Both the position numbers and the translations under genes were made by a program. 64,000 nt of DNA from a bacterium (GTDB taxonomy: Bacteria > UBP15 > UBA6099), in contig JAKQPS010000176.1 in assembly GCA_029564595.1 (NCBI GenBank), positions 1 through 64,000 on the forward strand, in the 5' to 3' direction. Of the stretch, positions 17,537-26,553 are shown piece after piece; the stretch's first letter is position 1; each line of letters starts with the position of its first letter. Under the pieces are notes generated by a model. That model was not told the DNA's origin. It did not search any database and saw nothing but the letters and a program-made list of their open reading frames with translations.

Positions 17537-18601
17537 TCAGTCCATGCAGGACATCACGCACGAGGCCCCTGCCGCGCCGCATTTTTTCTTGCAGTAATTC
17601 ATGTCCGGCTTCACCGCGACCGGCTTGCCGGGAGACGCCTTCTGCAACTGTTCGGAGAGATATTTCGCCTCGTCCACCCAGCCGAGCTTTTTGGCTTTCT
17701 TGTACAACGCCAACTCATAATCGTACTCGTCCCGGGAGGCCGGGATAAATTTCATTTTTATCATCTTCGTGTATTCAATCGGCGCGCGCAACTGTGGATG
17801 CGTCTTCGAGCGCTTGTCCAGTTTCATTATCGATTCCTTCAGTATCGGCGTCGCCTTCGCCAGATGCTCTTTCTTCACTGTCTTGGGATTGATCGCTATC
17901 ATGCCCCTGTTGTGGACGGCTTCCGTGCAGAAACCATATGACAGTTGAGACCTGACATCCGGCTGAAAAACCTTCAGGATGCTGTCCGCCTCGATGCCGC
18001 TCCACGCGATGTCTCCATCCCCTTTTGCCAGCATCATAAACGTCGTGTTCGGGTTGGGCGCCACAGTGAAACTTTTGAATGCCTTCCACAGCGGCTTGTC
18101 TATCCCGTTGGACGCAAGATGATCCCTCAACTCCAGATATCCGAAATACCCCGTCGCTCCCCACAGAAGGTTTTTTTCTTCCAATTCCGCCAAGCTCTTC
18201 AGCGTTTCCTTTTTCCTGTTCCACACGCACAGCTTATTCTTTCTGTCCTTGCCGATGACGTACGTGGCCCACGGATACACCTCTCCGCCGCTCTCGATTA
18301 TTTCCATTATCGCGCCGTTGTCCAACAGCCCGCCGTCTATCTTGTTCGCTTTGAAAGCCTCCGTCACCGCCTCGTTCGACGGGAATCTTTTTATCTCCAC
18401 CTTGAAGCCGGTCTCCGCCACCGCAAGCTCCGCCACCGTCGTCGCTATCTCATAATAGAAAGACGAGCTTTTGCCGCCCACCGAAGAAAAATGGAACCCC
18501 ATCGCATAGTCATATCCCGGCGACGCGTCCGAGGCCGAAACCGTAACGCCCGCCAGAGCTGCGCACGCCGCGATAATGCATATCAGCGCTGTTCTTTTCA
18601 T
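17537..18601 (-). CDS. PhnD-like periplasmic substrate-binding protein with cysteine-rich tail
   Basis: 354 residues. Signal peptide MKRTALICIIAACAALAGVT; the ATG at 18601 has GGAGAG upstream and is preferred over longer frames. The mature protein has the two-lobe pattern of the PhnD/phosphite and TRAP-TAXI class: GFKVEIKRFPSNEAVTEAF, GGLLDNGAIMEI, and GDIAWSGIEADSILKVFQP. No ABC permease or ATPase gene is next to it, so it may act as an orphan sensor or work with distant partners. The C-terminus carries four cysteines in NYCKKKCGAAGASCVMSCMD, which is unusual and may bind metal or form disulfides. It is divergent from the adenylate cyclase gene across about 155 bp. Confidence 0.75.
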   Translation of the reverse strand: MKRTALICIIAACAALAGVTVSASDASPGYDYAMGFHFSSVGGKSSSFYYEIATTVAELAVAETGFKVEIKRFPSNEAVTEAFKANKIDGGLLDNGAIMEIIESGGEVYPWATYVIGKDRKNKLCVWNRKKETLKSLAELEEKNLLWGATGYFGYLELRDHLASNGIDKPLWKAFKSFTVAPNPNTTFMMLAKGDGDIAWSGIEADSILKVFQPDVRSQLSYGFCTEAVHNRGMIAINPKTVKKEHLAKATPILKESIMKLDKRSKTHPQLRAPIEYTKMIKMKFIPASRDEYDYELALYKKAKKLGWVDEAKYLSEQLQKASPGKPVAVKPDMNYCKKKCGAAGASCVMSCMD

Positions 18602-18755
18602 CAAGACTCTCTCCGAGTTGTTTTCCGCGCTCTTATTATATACTCTTTTCGCGCGTCGGCAAATAATCCCGCCTCGCATCCGGCCCGCCTCGTTTCTGAT
18701 ATAATCATCTTGCGGAAAAATAATATTCGTTTGCGCGGCCCGCTTGTCCGACGTC

Positions 18756-20540
18756 ATGGCTAAAGAGATTAAAGATATCGCGTCTGTGAGAAAAACCAGA
18801 ACCCTCGGGTTCAGGCTTTCGCTTCTGGTTTCCGCCGCAATCATCCTGTTCGGAATCGTCTCGATATGGTTCGTCGCGTTCTGGCAGGAGAGTTCCTACA
18901 AGAACGAGAAGCGCCGGCAATGGAGCATCGCGGTGGACTCGCTGATGCCCAACCTCGCAAACGCCCTCTCCTCGGACAACTCGGACGCGATTAAGTTCAC
19001 TCTCGACCGTCTGGCTTCAAAAAATGAAGACATCAGGTCGCTCGTTCTCGCCGACGAAAAAGGCCGCGTCGTCTATTCTCTGGACGAAAAACTCGTCGGC
19101 AAGCCGCTGGATGAAAAAACGAAAGCCGCCCTGTCAGAGACAAACGGCAAAGAGGAAAAGTCCGGGTTGCCCCTCAGGCAGTACTCGCGCGAGATTAAAA
19201 CCGAGTGGACCAGCCTCGGCCGCCTGTACGCCGGGTTCGCCGTCATGAACTCGCTGGAGAAAGAGCGCCAGAGAAGCATCCTCGCGCTCGAATACATGAT
19301 TGACAACGCGGTCCGCAACGCGGTCCTCTCTTTCGACTTCTACGAGGCCGACCACATCGCGCATGAGATTGTCAAAAACGTGGACGACGTGAAGTTCTTC
19401 AAAATCGTCGCAGCCGACGGCGTCATCCTTTCAAGCTCGGACGACAAAGAGACGCTCAAACAGACGGAAGACGCGCGCCTGTCCGAAATCCTCGCTTCCG
19501 AGGGCGTCAACAGACCGGTTTGGACTAGGATGTTCAAGTCCGAAGGCGCGAGAATCCTCGAAGTCACCCTCGTGATGATCGAGGGAAACGAAAAACTCGG
19601 CGCGATTCAAATCGGCTACGACATATCCTCGCTCAGCGCGTCGGTGAAAAGAAGGAACGCGATACTCGTCCTGCTGTCGGCGGCGGCGGTGGCTATCGCG
19701 GCGATGATAGCAATCATAATCGCCGGAAGGATATCCCGCCCGGTCGCCCACCTGTCCCATGTGGCCCTTCAAGTCGGCGCCGGAGACTTGGACGCCCGCG
19801 CGGAAGTTTCTTCGGGCGGCGACGAAATGCGCCTGCTCGGCTCCGCGTTCAACAAAATGATCGCCGGCCTCAAAGAGCGAGACCTGATTAAGGACACATT
19901 CTCAAGATACGTAACAAAACAGGTCGCCGACGAAATCCTCAAAGACCCCGCCGGTGTCTCTCTCGGCGGCGTCAAGCGCGAGGCGACCATCCTTTTCTCC
20001 GACATCAGAGGCTTCACCGCGTTCGCCGAACGGCATGAGCCGGAAGACGTCATCGCCCGGCTCAACGAGTACCTTGCGGCTATGGTGGACGTGATTTTCA
20101 AATACGAAGGCACGCTCGACAAATTTATCGGCGACGCGATAATGGCCGTTTACGGTTCTCCTATCTCCCGCGAGGACGACCCTCTTCGCGCCGCCATGAC
20201 CGCTCTCGAAATGAGGGAAAGGCTTCAAATCCTGAATGAAAAATGGGCCGCCGAAGGCAGGGAGCCTCTCAAAATCGGCATCGGCATCAACGCCGGCGAA
20301 GTTATAGCAGGCAACATAGGCGACGTCCGCCGCATGGAATACACCGTCATCGGCGACAACGTCAACCTCGCATCCCGCATCGAAGGCCTCACAAAAATCT
20401 TCGACTGCCCCATCATTATCAGCGGCAGCGTTTTTGAAAAAATCAAAGACCGCGTCGTCGCCGTCAAACTCGAATCCACGTTCGTCAAAGGAAAAACCCT
20501 AGCCGTGGAGATTTACGAGCTTAAAGACCTCGCCCGCTGA
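18756..20540 (+). CDS. Membrane-bound class III adenylate cyclase with HAMP domain
   Basis: 594 residues. TM1 lies near 18-40, a periplasmic sensor region fills roughly 45-295, TM2 lies near 300-322 and is followed by a HAMP segment. The cyclase domain starts near 400. Metal-binding aspartates are D416 in FSDIRGF and D460 in KFIGDAIMAVYG. YTVIGDNVNLASRIEG supplies the base-selecting aspartate and the transition-state Asn and Arg; with the lysine in LDKFIGD this favours ATP over GTP. An in-frame TTG at 18744 is possible, but ATG 18756 is more normal. Two other proteins in this window carry cAMP-type pockets, so this enzyme is their likely source of signal. Confidence 0.92.
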   Translation: MAKEIKDIASVRKTRTLGFRLSLLVSAAIILFGIVSIWFVAFWQESSYKNEKRRQWSIAVDSLMPNLANALSSDNSDAIKFTLDRLASKNEDIRSLVLADEKGRVVYSLDEKLVGKPLDEKTKAALSETNGKEEKSGLPLRQYSREIKTEWTSLGRLYAGFAVMNSLEKERQRSILALEYMIDNAVRNAVLSFDFYEADHIAHEIVKNVDDVKFFKIVAADGVILSSSDDKETLKQTEDARLSEILASEGVNRPVWTRMFKSEGARILEVTLVMIEGNEKLGAIQIGYDISSLSASVKRRNAILVLLSAAAVAIAAMIAIIIAGRISRPVAHLSHVALQVGAGDLDARAEVSSGGDEMRLLGSAFNKMIAGLKERDLIKDTFSRYVTKQVADEILKDPAGVSLGGVKREATILFSDIRGFTAFAERHEPEDVIARLNEYLAAMVDVIFKYEGTLDKFIGDAIMAVYGSPISREDDPLRAAMTALEMRERLQILNEKWAAEGREPLKIGIGINAGEVIAGNIGDVRRMEYTVIGDNVNLASRIEGLTKIFDCPIIISGSVFEKIKDRVVAVKLESTFVKGKTLAVEIYELKDLAR

Positions 20541-20628
20541 CAGCCCGCTCTGATTATTTTCGCTGCCCTGCCACATCTACCGTCGCCTTCCTCTGTCGCA
20601 TAAGTTTGATATTTCTTGTAAATAAGTG

Positions 20629-20656
20629 TTGATTTCATATCGCGCGGTGATAAAAT
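20629..20656 (+). promoter_or_regulatory. Candidate promoter for the ZIP-CNBD gene
   Basis: TTGATT (20629-20634) and TAAAAT (20651-20656) are 16 bp apart. A small hairpin CCCGGTT/AACCGGG lies at about 20691-20705 in the leader, just before the purine-rich ribosome site. Confidence 0.45.
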
Positions 20657-20727
20657 CTCTTCAGTTGACATACAACCCATAAAAGGCTGCCCGGTTAAAC
20701 CGGGAATGCCGGAAGGAAAGGGAAACA

Positions 20728-22098
20728 ATGGAGTTCCTGACCCAGCCATACATGATGGCGTTTTGGTTCGGCGCGCTGACCGCCGCTTCGCTGCCTCTGG
20801 GCGCGATGCTGGGTATATGGCTTAAGCCGTCCACGAAGATTGTCGCCGCGTTAATGGCGTTCGGCGCGGGCAACCTTTTGAGCGCTCTCACACTTGAACT
20901 TATCGAACCGTCGTTCATCCACACCGGCTTCTGGCCGATAAGCATAGGCTGCATTCTCGGCGGGACGGTTTTCGTTCTCCTGAACCAGCTTCTGGATAAG
21001 ATGGGCGGCTACATGCGCAAAGCGTCCACTCTCGTTTCCCACATAAAAGCCAAGAAACGCAGCGAGATGCAGGACATGATAGAAAAACTAAGCCAAGTGG
21101 ACATACTTCGCTCGCTTCCTCCGCAGGAAATCCATCATATCGCGCCTAGCGTCGCGGACCGCTCCTTTAAAAAGGGCGACATCATTTTCAGACAGGGAGA
21201 CGTGGGAACTCGGCTCTACTTAATCGAGAGCGGAACAGTCAAGATTGAAAGAAAAGGAAACGGCGACAAAGAGGTGACTATATCCGAACTGGGGCCGGGA
21301 GAAACATTCGGAGAGATGGCCCTCTTATGGAAAGAGCCTCGAACGGCCACTGTCACCGCCGCTTCCGATGTTTTGCTATTGGAGATTCACAGAGACGATT
21401 TCGAAAAGATACTCAAGGCCAGCCCGTCGTTGCGCGCGGATGTTGAAAAACTGGCGGACCAAAGGAAAAAAGGGCTTGCCGCCGCCGCCGTTCTAAGCCC
21501 GGAGGAATGGAAACGGGAAGCGATACAGCGCCTTCACGAGGAAGACACTAGACCTTCGTCAGTCGAGATGGAGCAGGCGTTGAAAGAAGGCCATGCGGGA
21601 GGGGGCGCGGCGCTCTCCATGTGGCTCGGCATATTTCTCGACGGCATCCCGGAATCCCTCGTCATCGGAGCCAGCATGATCGGCAAAGCAGTCAGCCCGG
21701 CGCTCGTCGGCGGCCTTTTCTTCGCAAACCTTCCAGAAGCCATGTCCAGCGGCGCAATGATGAAAAAACAGGGGAAAAGCACAAGCTCGATTTTCTGGAT
21801 GTGGATGTCGCTCTGCGTCATGACCGGAGTCGGCGCGCTGCTCGGCAATATCCTATTCGTCGGCCTCTCGCCGTCAATCCATTCGCTCTTCGGCGGCCTC
21901 GCCGCCGGAGCCATGCTCGCGATGATCGCTCAGACGATGCTGCCGGAGGCTTATGAGCACGGCGGCTGGCTAGTCGGCATCCTCACCGTGTTAGGATTCC
22001 TTTCGGCCCTCATGTTCCGCGCCATCGGCCACGCGGCTTCTGCGGCGGAGCATCACGGCTCAATAATTCAGTCTCTGCTGCAAACGCTCGGAGCTTAG
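20728..22098 (+). CDS. ZIP-family metal transporter with cyclic-nucleotide-binding domain inserted between TM3 and TM4
   Basis: 456 residues. Three membrane helices occupy about 8-90. A complete CNBD follows at about 122-240, with phosphate-binding cassette [16 protein letters not shown] (194-209) that keeps the Glu and Arg which contact cyclic phosphate. Five more helices follow from about 293. The second part carries the ZIP metal-site helices [16 protein letters not shown] (D305, E309) and [12 protein letters not shown] (N334, E337). In the usual ZIP motif HNxPEG the histidine is replaced here by aspartate. In known ZIP topology the TM3-TM4 loop is cytosolic, so the domain sits where cAMP could gate transport. 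The gene follows the adenylate cyclase gene on the same strand. Confidence 0.82.
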   Translation: MEFLTQPYMMAFWFGALTAASLPLGAMLGIWLKPSTKIVAALMAFGAGNLLSALTLELIEPSFIHTGFWPISIGCILGGTVFVLLNQLLDKMGGYMRKASTLVSHIKAKKRSEMQDMIEKLSQVDILRSLPPQEIHHIAPSVADRSFKKGDIIFRQGDVGTRLYLIESGTVKIERKGNGDKEVTISELGPGETFGEMALLWKEPRTATVTAASDVLLLEIHRDDFEKILKASPSLRADVEKLADQRKKGLAAAAVLSPEEWKREAIQRLHEEDTRPSSVEMEQALKEGHAGGGAALSMWLGIFLDGIPESLVIGASMIGKAVSPALVGGLFFANLPEAMSSGAMMKKQGKSTSSIFWMWMSLCVMTGVGALLGNILFVGLSPSIHSLFGGLAAGAMLAMIAQTMLPEAYEHGGWLVGILTVLGFLSALMFRAIGHAASAAEHHGSIIQSLLQTLGA

Positions 22099-22235
22099 CG
22101 CGGCTTTTCGTCCTTTCGCATCAGTTTTATCTTTGCCCGAATCAAACGGCAACTCTCTTTTTACGACTTCTCTCTGTTCATATTTCCCCCCGGCAGTCCT
22201 ATAATAGTTCAAAATGTTTTTTTGCGAGGCCGCCC

Positions 22236-24359
22236 ATGAGCGAAGAGAATAAAACAGCAACGCCGGAAAACAAACCCGAATCCGGTCCGGATTTCATCCG
22301 CTCCATCGTCATCGACGACATCCGCACGGGGAAATACGGCGGCAGGGTCGTCACGCGGTTCCCCCCGGAGCCTAACGGCTACCTGCACATAGGCCACGCC
22401 AAAAGCATCTGCCTGAACTTCGGCATAGCGGCGGAATTCGGCGGCGTGTGCCACCTCCGCTTCGACGACACCAACCCCAGCAAGGAAGAGGACGAATACG
22501 TCGAATCCATAAAAGAGGATGTCCGCTGGCTCGGCTTCGACTGGGCGGACAAAGAGTTCTTCGCCTCCTCCTACTTCGACCAGATTTACGAATGGGCGAT
22601 CCAGATGATTAAGGAAGGCAAAGCGTTCGTCTGCGACCTCGACGCCGAACAGATGCGCGAATACAGAGGAACCCTCACTTCCCCCGGAAAAGAAAGCCCT
22701 TACCGCAACCGCTCAATCGAAGAAAACCTCGACCTGTTCGAGAGGATGCGCGCGGGCGAGTTCGAGGAAGGCTCCCGCACCCTCCGCGCTAAAATCGACA
22801 TGGCTTCCCCCAACATCAACATGCGCGACCCCGTTATGTACCGCATCCTCAAAGTCCCCCACCACAGGACGGGCGACAAATGGCTCATCTATCCGTCATA
22901 CGACTTCACTCACGGACAGTCAGACTCCATCGAGCGCATAACCCACTCCATCTGCACGCTAGAATTCGAAGACCACCGCCCGCTCTACGACTGGTTCGTG
23001 GAACAGCTCGGCATCTACCGCCCGCAACAGATAGAGTTCGCGCGGCTCAACCTCACCTTCACGATGATGAGCAAGCGGCTCCTGCTCGAGCTTGTCAATG
23101 AGCGACTCGTCTCCGGTTGGGACGACCCCCGCATGCCCACCATCGCCGGGCTGCGCAGGCGCGGCTTCACCCCGGAGTCCATCCGCGAGTTCTGCCGCCG
23201 CATCGGCGTCGGCAAAGACGAAAGCGTAATCCAGTACGAATACCTCGAATTCTGCCTGCGGGAAGACCTCAACCGCCGCGCCCTCCGCGCTATGGCCGTC
23301 CTCGACCCCCTGCGCGTCGTCATCGAGAACTACCCCGAAGACCTCGTAGAAGAGCTTGACGCCGTCAACAACCCCGAAGACGCTTCCGCCGGAACCCGCA
23401 AAGTCCCCTTCTCCCGCGTCATCTACATCGAGCGGGAAGACTTCATGGAAGAGCCGCCGAAAAAATTCTTCCGCCTTTCGCCCGGAGCCGAAGTGCGCCT
23501 GCGTTACGCTTATTTCATCAAGTGCGTCGGCGTCGTCAAAGACGAGTCCGGCGAAATCGTCGAGTTGCGCTGCGTCTACGACCCCGAAACGCGCGGCGGA
23601 GATTCCCCCGACGGAAGAAAAGTCAAAGCGACCCTTCACTGGGTGTCCGCCGCCCGCGCCGTGGACGCCGAAGTCAGGCTCTACGACCGCCTTTTCTCCA
23701 CCGAAGACCCCTTCGACGTCCCAGAAGGCGGAGACTGGCGAGGCAACCTCAACCCCAATTCGCTGATTGTCCTCAATAACTGCAAACTCGAACCCTCCCT
23801 AGCGTCCGCCAAAACCGGCGACATATTCCAGTTTGAGAGAAAAGGATATTTCAGGGCGGACGACAGTTCGGCCCCCGGCGCTCTTGTGTTCAACCGCTCC
23901 GCCACCTTGAAAGACTCATGGGAAAGAGTTCAAAAGAGAGAGAAAACCGCCTCCGCTCCCGCCCCTGCTGCCAAAAAAGATAAAGCCCCCGCCGCCCCCG
24001 TTAAATCCGCCCCGTTAGAAATCCCCGGCGTCAAAACCGCCGTCGACTTCAACGACTTCGGAAAACTAGACCTGCGCGTCGCCCGCGTGCTCGAAGCCGC
24101 TCCCGTCCCGAAATCAGACAAAATGCTCCGGCTGCTTGTCGACATCGGGCTGGAACAGCGCCAGATAGTTGCCGGCATCGCCAAACACTACTCGCCCGAA
24201 CGCATAACAGGAAAACTTATCGTGGTGGTCGCCAACCTAGAGCCGAGAAAACTAATGGGCGTCGAATCAAACGGGATGTTGCTGGCCGCCACAGACGCCG
24301 ACGGCCTGCGCGTTATCACCCTCGACGGCGACCTCCCCCCCGGAACACGCATAAGCTGA
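22236..24359 (+). CDS. glnS: Glutaminyl-tRNA synthetase with C-terminal Trbp111/EMAP-type tRNA-binding domain
   Basis: 707 residues. The class I synthetase core has [14 protein letters not shown] (HIGH at 51-54) and a KMSKS-type MMSKR near 278; HTIDP-type anticodon beta-barrels follow to about 560. A Lys/Ala/Pro-rich linker (about 565-600) leads to a domain from about 602 with [24 protein letters not shown] and [20 protein letters not shown]. That is the OB-fold of Trbp111, best known at the C-terminus of MetRS. E. coli GlnRS ends without it (about 550 residues); Deinococcus has a different appendage (YqeY). Here it probably increases affinity for tRNA. Confidence 0.9.
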   Translation: MSEENKTATPENKPESGPDFIRSIVIDDIRTGKYGGRVVTRFPPEPNGYLHIGHAKSICLNFGIAAEFGGVCHLRFDDTNPSKEEDEYVESIKEDVRWLGFDWADKEFFASSYFDQIYEWAIQMIKEGKAFVCDLDAEQMREYRGTLTSPGKESPYRNRSIEENLDLFERMRAGEFEEGSRTLRAKIDMASPNINMRDPVMYRILKVPHHRTGDKWLIYPSYDFTHGQSDSIERITHSICTLEFEDHRPLYDWFVEQLGIYRPQQIEFARLNLTFTMMSKRLLLELVNERLVSGWDDPRMPTIAGLRRRGFTPESIREFCRRIGVGKDESVIQYEYLEFCLREDLNRRALRAMAVLDPLRVVIENYPEDLVEELDAVNNPEDASAGTRKVPFSRVIYIEREDFMEEPPKKFFRLSPGAEVRLRYAYFIKCVGVVKDESGEIVELRCVYDPETRGGDSPDGRKVKATLHWVSAARAVDAEVRLYDRLFSTEDPFDVPEGGDWRGNLNPNSLIVLNNCKLEPSLASAKTGDIFQFERKGYFRADDSSAPGALVFNRSATLKDSWERVQKREKTASAPAPAAKKDKAPAAPVKSAPLEIPGVKTAVDFNDFGKLDLRVARVLEAAPVPKSDKMLRLLVDIGLEQRQIVAGIAKHYSPERITGKLIVVVANLEPRKLMGVESNGMLLAATDADGLRVITLDGDLPPGTRIS

Positions 24360-24384
24360 ATCCGACTCCCGCCGCGCGCTTTTT

Positions 24385-24430
24385 TTGACTAACCTCGCTA
24401 TGACCATTATAATAGTCAATAAATTGGTCA
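24385..24430 (+). promoter_or_regulatory. Promoter with overlapping inverted-repeat operator of toxin-antitoxin operon
   Basis: TTGACT (24385-24390) and a perfect TATAAT (24408-24413) are exactly 17 bp apart. Two inverted repeats overlap them: TGACCA (24401-24406) with TGGTCA (24425-24430), and TTGACT with AGTCAA (24414-24419). Such palindromes over the -10 region are where Phd-type antitoxins bind to repress their own operon. Confidence 0.65.
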
Positions 24431-24447
24431 ACCGGGAGAGCGCGATA

Positions 24448-24702
24448 ATGAAAACCATTCCTTTGAGCAAAGCCAAAGCCGGGTTTTCCAAACTCGTCGA
24501 GGACGTCGGGAAAACACGTTCCGCGTACAGGATAACAAGAGGCGGAGAAGCCGAAGCCGCGCTCATCAGCATGGAAGAATACGAATCGCTTATCGAAACC
24601 ATCGAAATCCTGTCCGACCCGGAACTGATGAGACAGATAAAACTATCCCGGCTCGACATCGAAAAAGGAAGGCTCGCCACTCACAAAGAGGTCTTCGGTT
24701 GA
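24448..24702 (+). CDS. Phd/YefM-family antitoxin
   Basis: 84 residues starting MKTIPLSKAKAGFSKLVEDV, the DNA-binding N-terminal fold of Phd/YefM proteins, followed by RITRGGEAEAALISMEEYESL, the family's hallmark strand and helix. The C-terminal helix, rich in charge, would wrap the toxin. The ATG at 24448 has GGGAG upstream; the frame is open further upstream but that part lies inside the promoter. The stop overlaps the toxin start (TTGA), giving coupled translation. Confidence 0.88.
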   Translation: MKTIPLSKAKAGFSKLVEDVGKTRSAYRITRGGEAEAALISMEEYESLIETIEILSDPELMRQIKLSRLDIEKGRLATHKEVFG

Positions 24703-24980
24703 AGCGCTACGAAATCTTTTACACTGCGTCCGCCGCAAAAGCGATTCGCAAACTTCCTCCTGACATCAGGGAAATATGCGGGAACGCCGTTGAGCGGCTT
24801 GCCTCAGACCCTTACGAAGGAAAACCCTTAAAGAGACCCTTCGAAGATTTACGCTCGTTCCGCACAAGCTCATACAGAATCATTTACAAAATCGAAGAGA
24901 AAAGAATCTCCATAATAGTCGTCGCCGTCGGACACCGAAAAGATATCTATGAAAAGCTGAAACGATTGCTCGACTCCTGA
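24699..24980 (+). CDS. RelE/ParE-superfamily toxin
   Basis: 93 residues: YTASAAKAIRKLPPDIREIC at the start, then DPYEGKPLKRPFEDLRSFRT, SYRIIYKIEEKRISIIVVAV and GHRKDIYEKL. This is the typical RelE-type mRNA interferase layout, with conserved basic residues K/R in the sheet and the C-terminal GHR(K)DIY. It starts with TTG at 24699 overlapping the antitoxin stop. Reaction: ribosome-dependent mRNA cleavage in RelE members; ParE members instead poison gyrase, and the two are hard to separate by eye, though the GHRxxIY end favours RelE. Confidence 0.85.
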   Translation: MKRYEIFYTASAAKAIRKLPPDIREICGNAVERLASDPYEGKPLKRPFEDLRSFRTSSYRIIYKIEEKRISIIVVAVGHRKDIYEKLKRLLDS

Positions 24981-25222
24981 ATAGCGCTTTCCCCCCGATC
25001 CGACAGATCGCGATACCAGACTCATCGATTTCATAGTCTCATGGCGGCCGTCTTCTCCACACGACAACCTCGATTCCAACATCGCGATGAAAAAGCTTTT
25101 CAGATGTGATAGAATTGTTTTTACCGGATGGAGAACAAAGGCTTCTGTTCTTGCCGTTTTGCCGAATATTCCGAAGCCCTCCAACCGAAACCGGCGTCAG
25201 GCCGCGCGCATCGGGAGCTCTG

Positions 25223-26497
25223 ATGAACACTTCTTCCTCTCTGAGATATCTTTGCTTTGCATTTTTTGTTTCGGTGTTGATATATTGTGGAATGGCAACA
25301 GCGGCGCGCTGCGAAGATACGAAAGAAAAAATCAAAGACGCGCCTGCTGCGATCACTATCGAGGAGTTCGACAGCGCCGTCACGCAGACTATTGAGATTT
25401 TGAAACGGGAATATTACAAGGAGTTCGAACTTACGGAAGATACTCTAACTGCGACGATCCGCGGGTTGCTCTCTTCTCTCGACGAACCTTATTCGAGATA
25501 CATTCCGTCGAAAACCTATTGGAAAAGCAAGAATCAAGATCTGGAGACATATGGAGGAGTCGGGGTCTCTCTCGACTTTACTGAAGACGGAGTCATGGTG
25601 TTTAGAACGGTGGAGAATTCCGCCGCTTCCAAAGCCGGAATCGCCCCCGGCGACTTCATTCTTGAGGTGGAAGGAGTGGAAGCGAAAGCGATTTCTAAAG
25701 AAGAGCTTCACGAACTTTTCGCGGGCGAAATTGGCTCCGACATAAAGCTTAAGGTCAAGAAGGGCGATTCCGAACGCGTGGAGGAATTCGTATTCAAAAG
25801 GTGCATATTGCACACGGTGGACGCCGAGGGGGAGATGCTTGAAGGCAGCATAGGGCGCTTGAAAATCAGCGAGTTCGGATCACACGTTTACGCCCAGACG
25901 ATAGCCGCTCTCGAAGACCTCTCAAAATCCAATTTGAAAGGCCTGATAATAGACATGCGCTACAATCCCGGCGGTCTGGCTTACGAAGCAGCCCTAGTGT
26001 CTGACATCTTTATCGAAAAAGGCCCGGTTATGGTTCTCGAAGACCGCGATCCTAAAAAAAACACGACTTTGTACGCGAAAACCGATCATTCGATTCCAGA
26101 CGTCCCGATTGTTCTTCTCGTGAATAAATACACCGCTAGCGCGGCAGAGATAGTGACTGCCGCTCTCAAACATTATCGAAATTTTCCGGTTCTGGGGGAA
26201 ACCACATTCGGCAAAGGTTTGTCCCAGCGCCACATCACAATGGCCGACGGCTCAGTGTTGAGCCTCACAACCGCCAGAGTGATGATCGCCGGAGAACTGG
26301 ACATAAATGATAAGGGTGTTTCGCCTGACTTCGAGATTGTTCCAGAAAAAGGAACGGACGAAGAAATCGAGGATTTGCAAAAATTGACAGCGGCGCAGAA
26401 GGAAAAACTGCCCGACCCGGTTCTGGATAAAGCGGCCGCGTTTGTGATCGGGCTTGTCGAGAAAAATGAATCAAGCGGGAAGCGGAGCTTGGAATGA
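25223..26497 (+). CDS. S41 carboxy-terminal processing protease (CtpA/Prc type)
   Basis: 424 residues. The ATG at 25223 has GGGAG six bases upstream and opens a signal peptide (SLRYLCFAFFVSVLIYCGMA). A PDZ domain lies at about residues 115-200, with YGGVGVSL and KAGIAPGDFILEVEG. The catalytic dyad is S306 in TASAAEIV and K331 in TTFGKGLS; the 25-residue spacing is standard for CtpA. It acts in the periplasm on C-terminal tails of proteins. It converges with the gene at 26554, leaving only 56 bp between. Confidence 0.92.
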   Translation: MNTSSSLRYLCFAFFVSVLIYCGMATAARCEDTKEKIKDAPAAITIEEFDSAVTQTIEILKREYYKEFELTEDTLTATIRGLLSSLDEPYSRYIPSKTYWKSKNQDLETYGGVGVSLDFTEDGVMVFRTVENSAASKAGIAPGDFILEVEGVEAKAISKEELHELFAGEIGSDIKLKVKKGDSERVEEFVFKRCILHTVDAEGEMLEGSIGRLKISEFGSHVYAQTIAALEDLSKSNLKGLIIDMRYNPGGLAYEAALVSDIFIEKGPVMVLEDRDPKKNTTLYAKTDHSIPDVPIVLLVNKYTASAAEIVTAALKHYRNFPVLGETTFGKGLSQRHITMADGSVLSLTTARVMIAGELDINDKGVSPDFEIVPEKGTDEEIEDLQKLTAAQKEKLPDPVLDKAAAFVIGLVEKNESSGKRSLE

Positions 26498-26515
26498 CGC
26501 GACCGCGCGTTTTTT
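26497..26515 (+). terminator. Short terminator at the end of the protease gene
   Basis: ACGCG-ACCG-CGCGT forms a five-bp stem directly after the stop, followed by six T residues. The stem is short, so efficiency is uncertain. Confidence 0.45.
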
Positions 26516-26553
26516 AACACCGCCCGCGCCGCGTATGAGAGCCGCTCCGCGGC

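Noticed and set aside
18602-18844. 81-residue N-terminal extension of the PhnD-like protein
   Set aside because: It would precede a clear signal peptide and overlap the divergent cyclase gene start.
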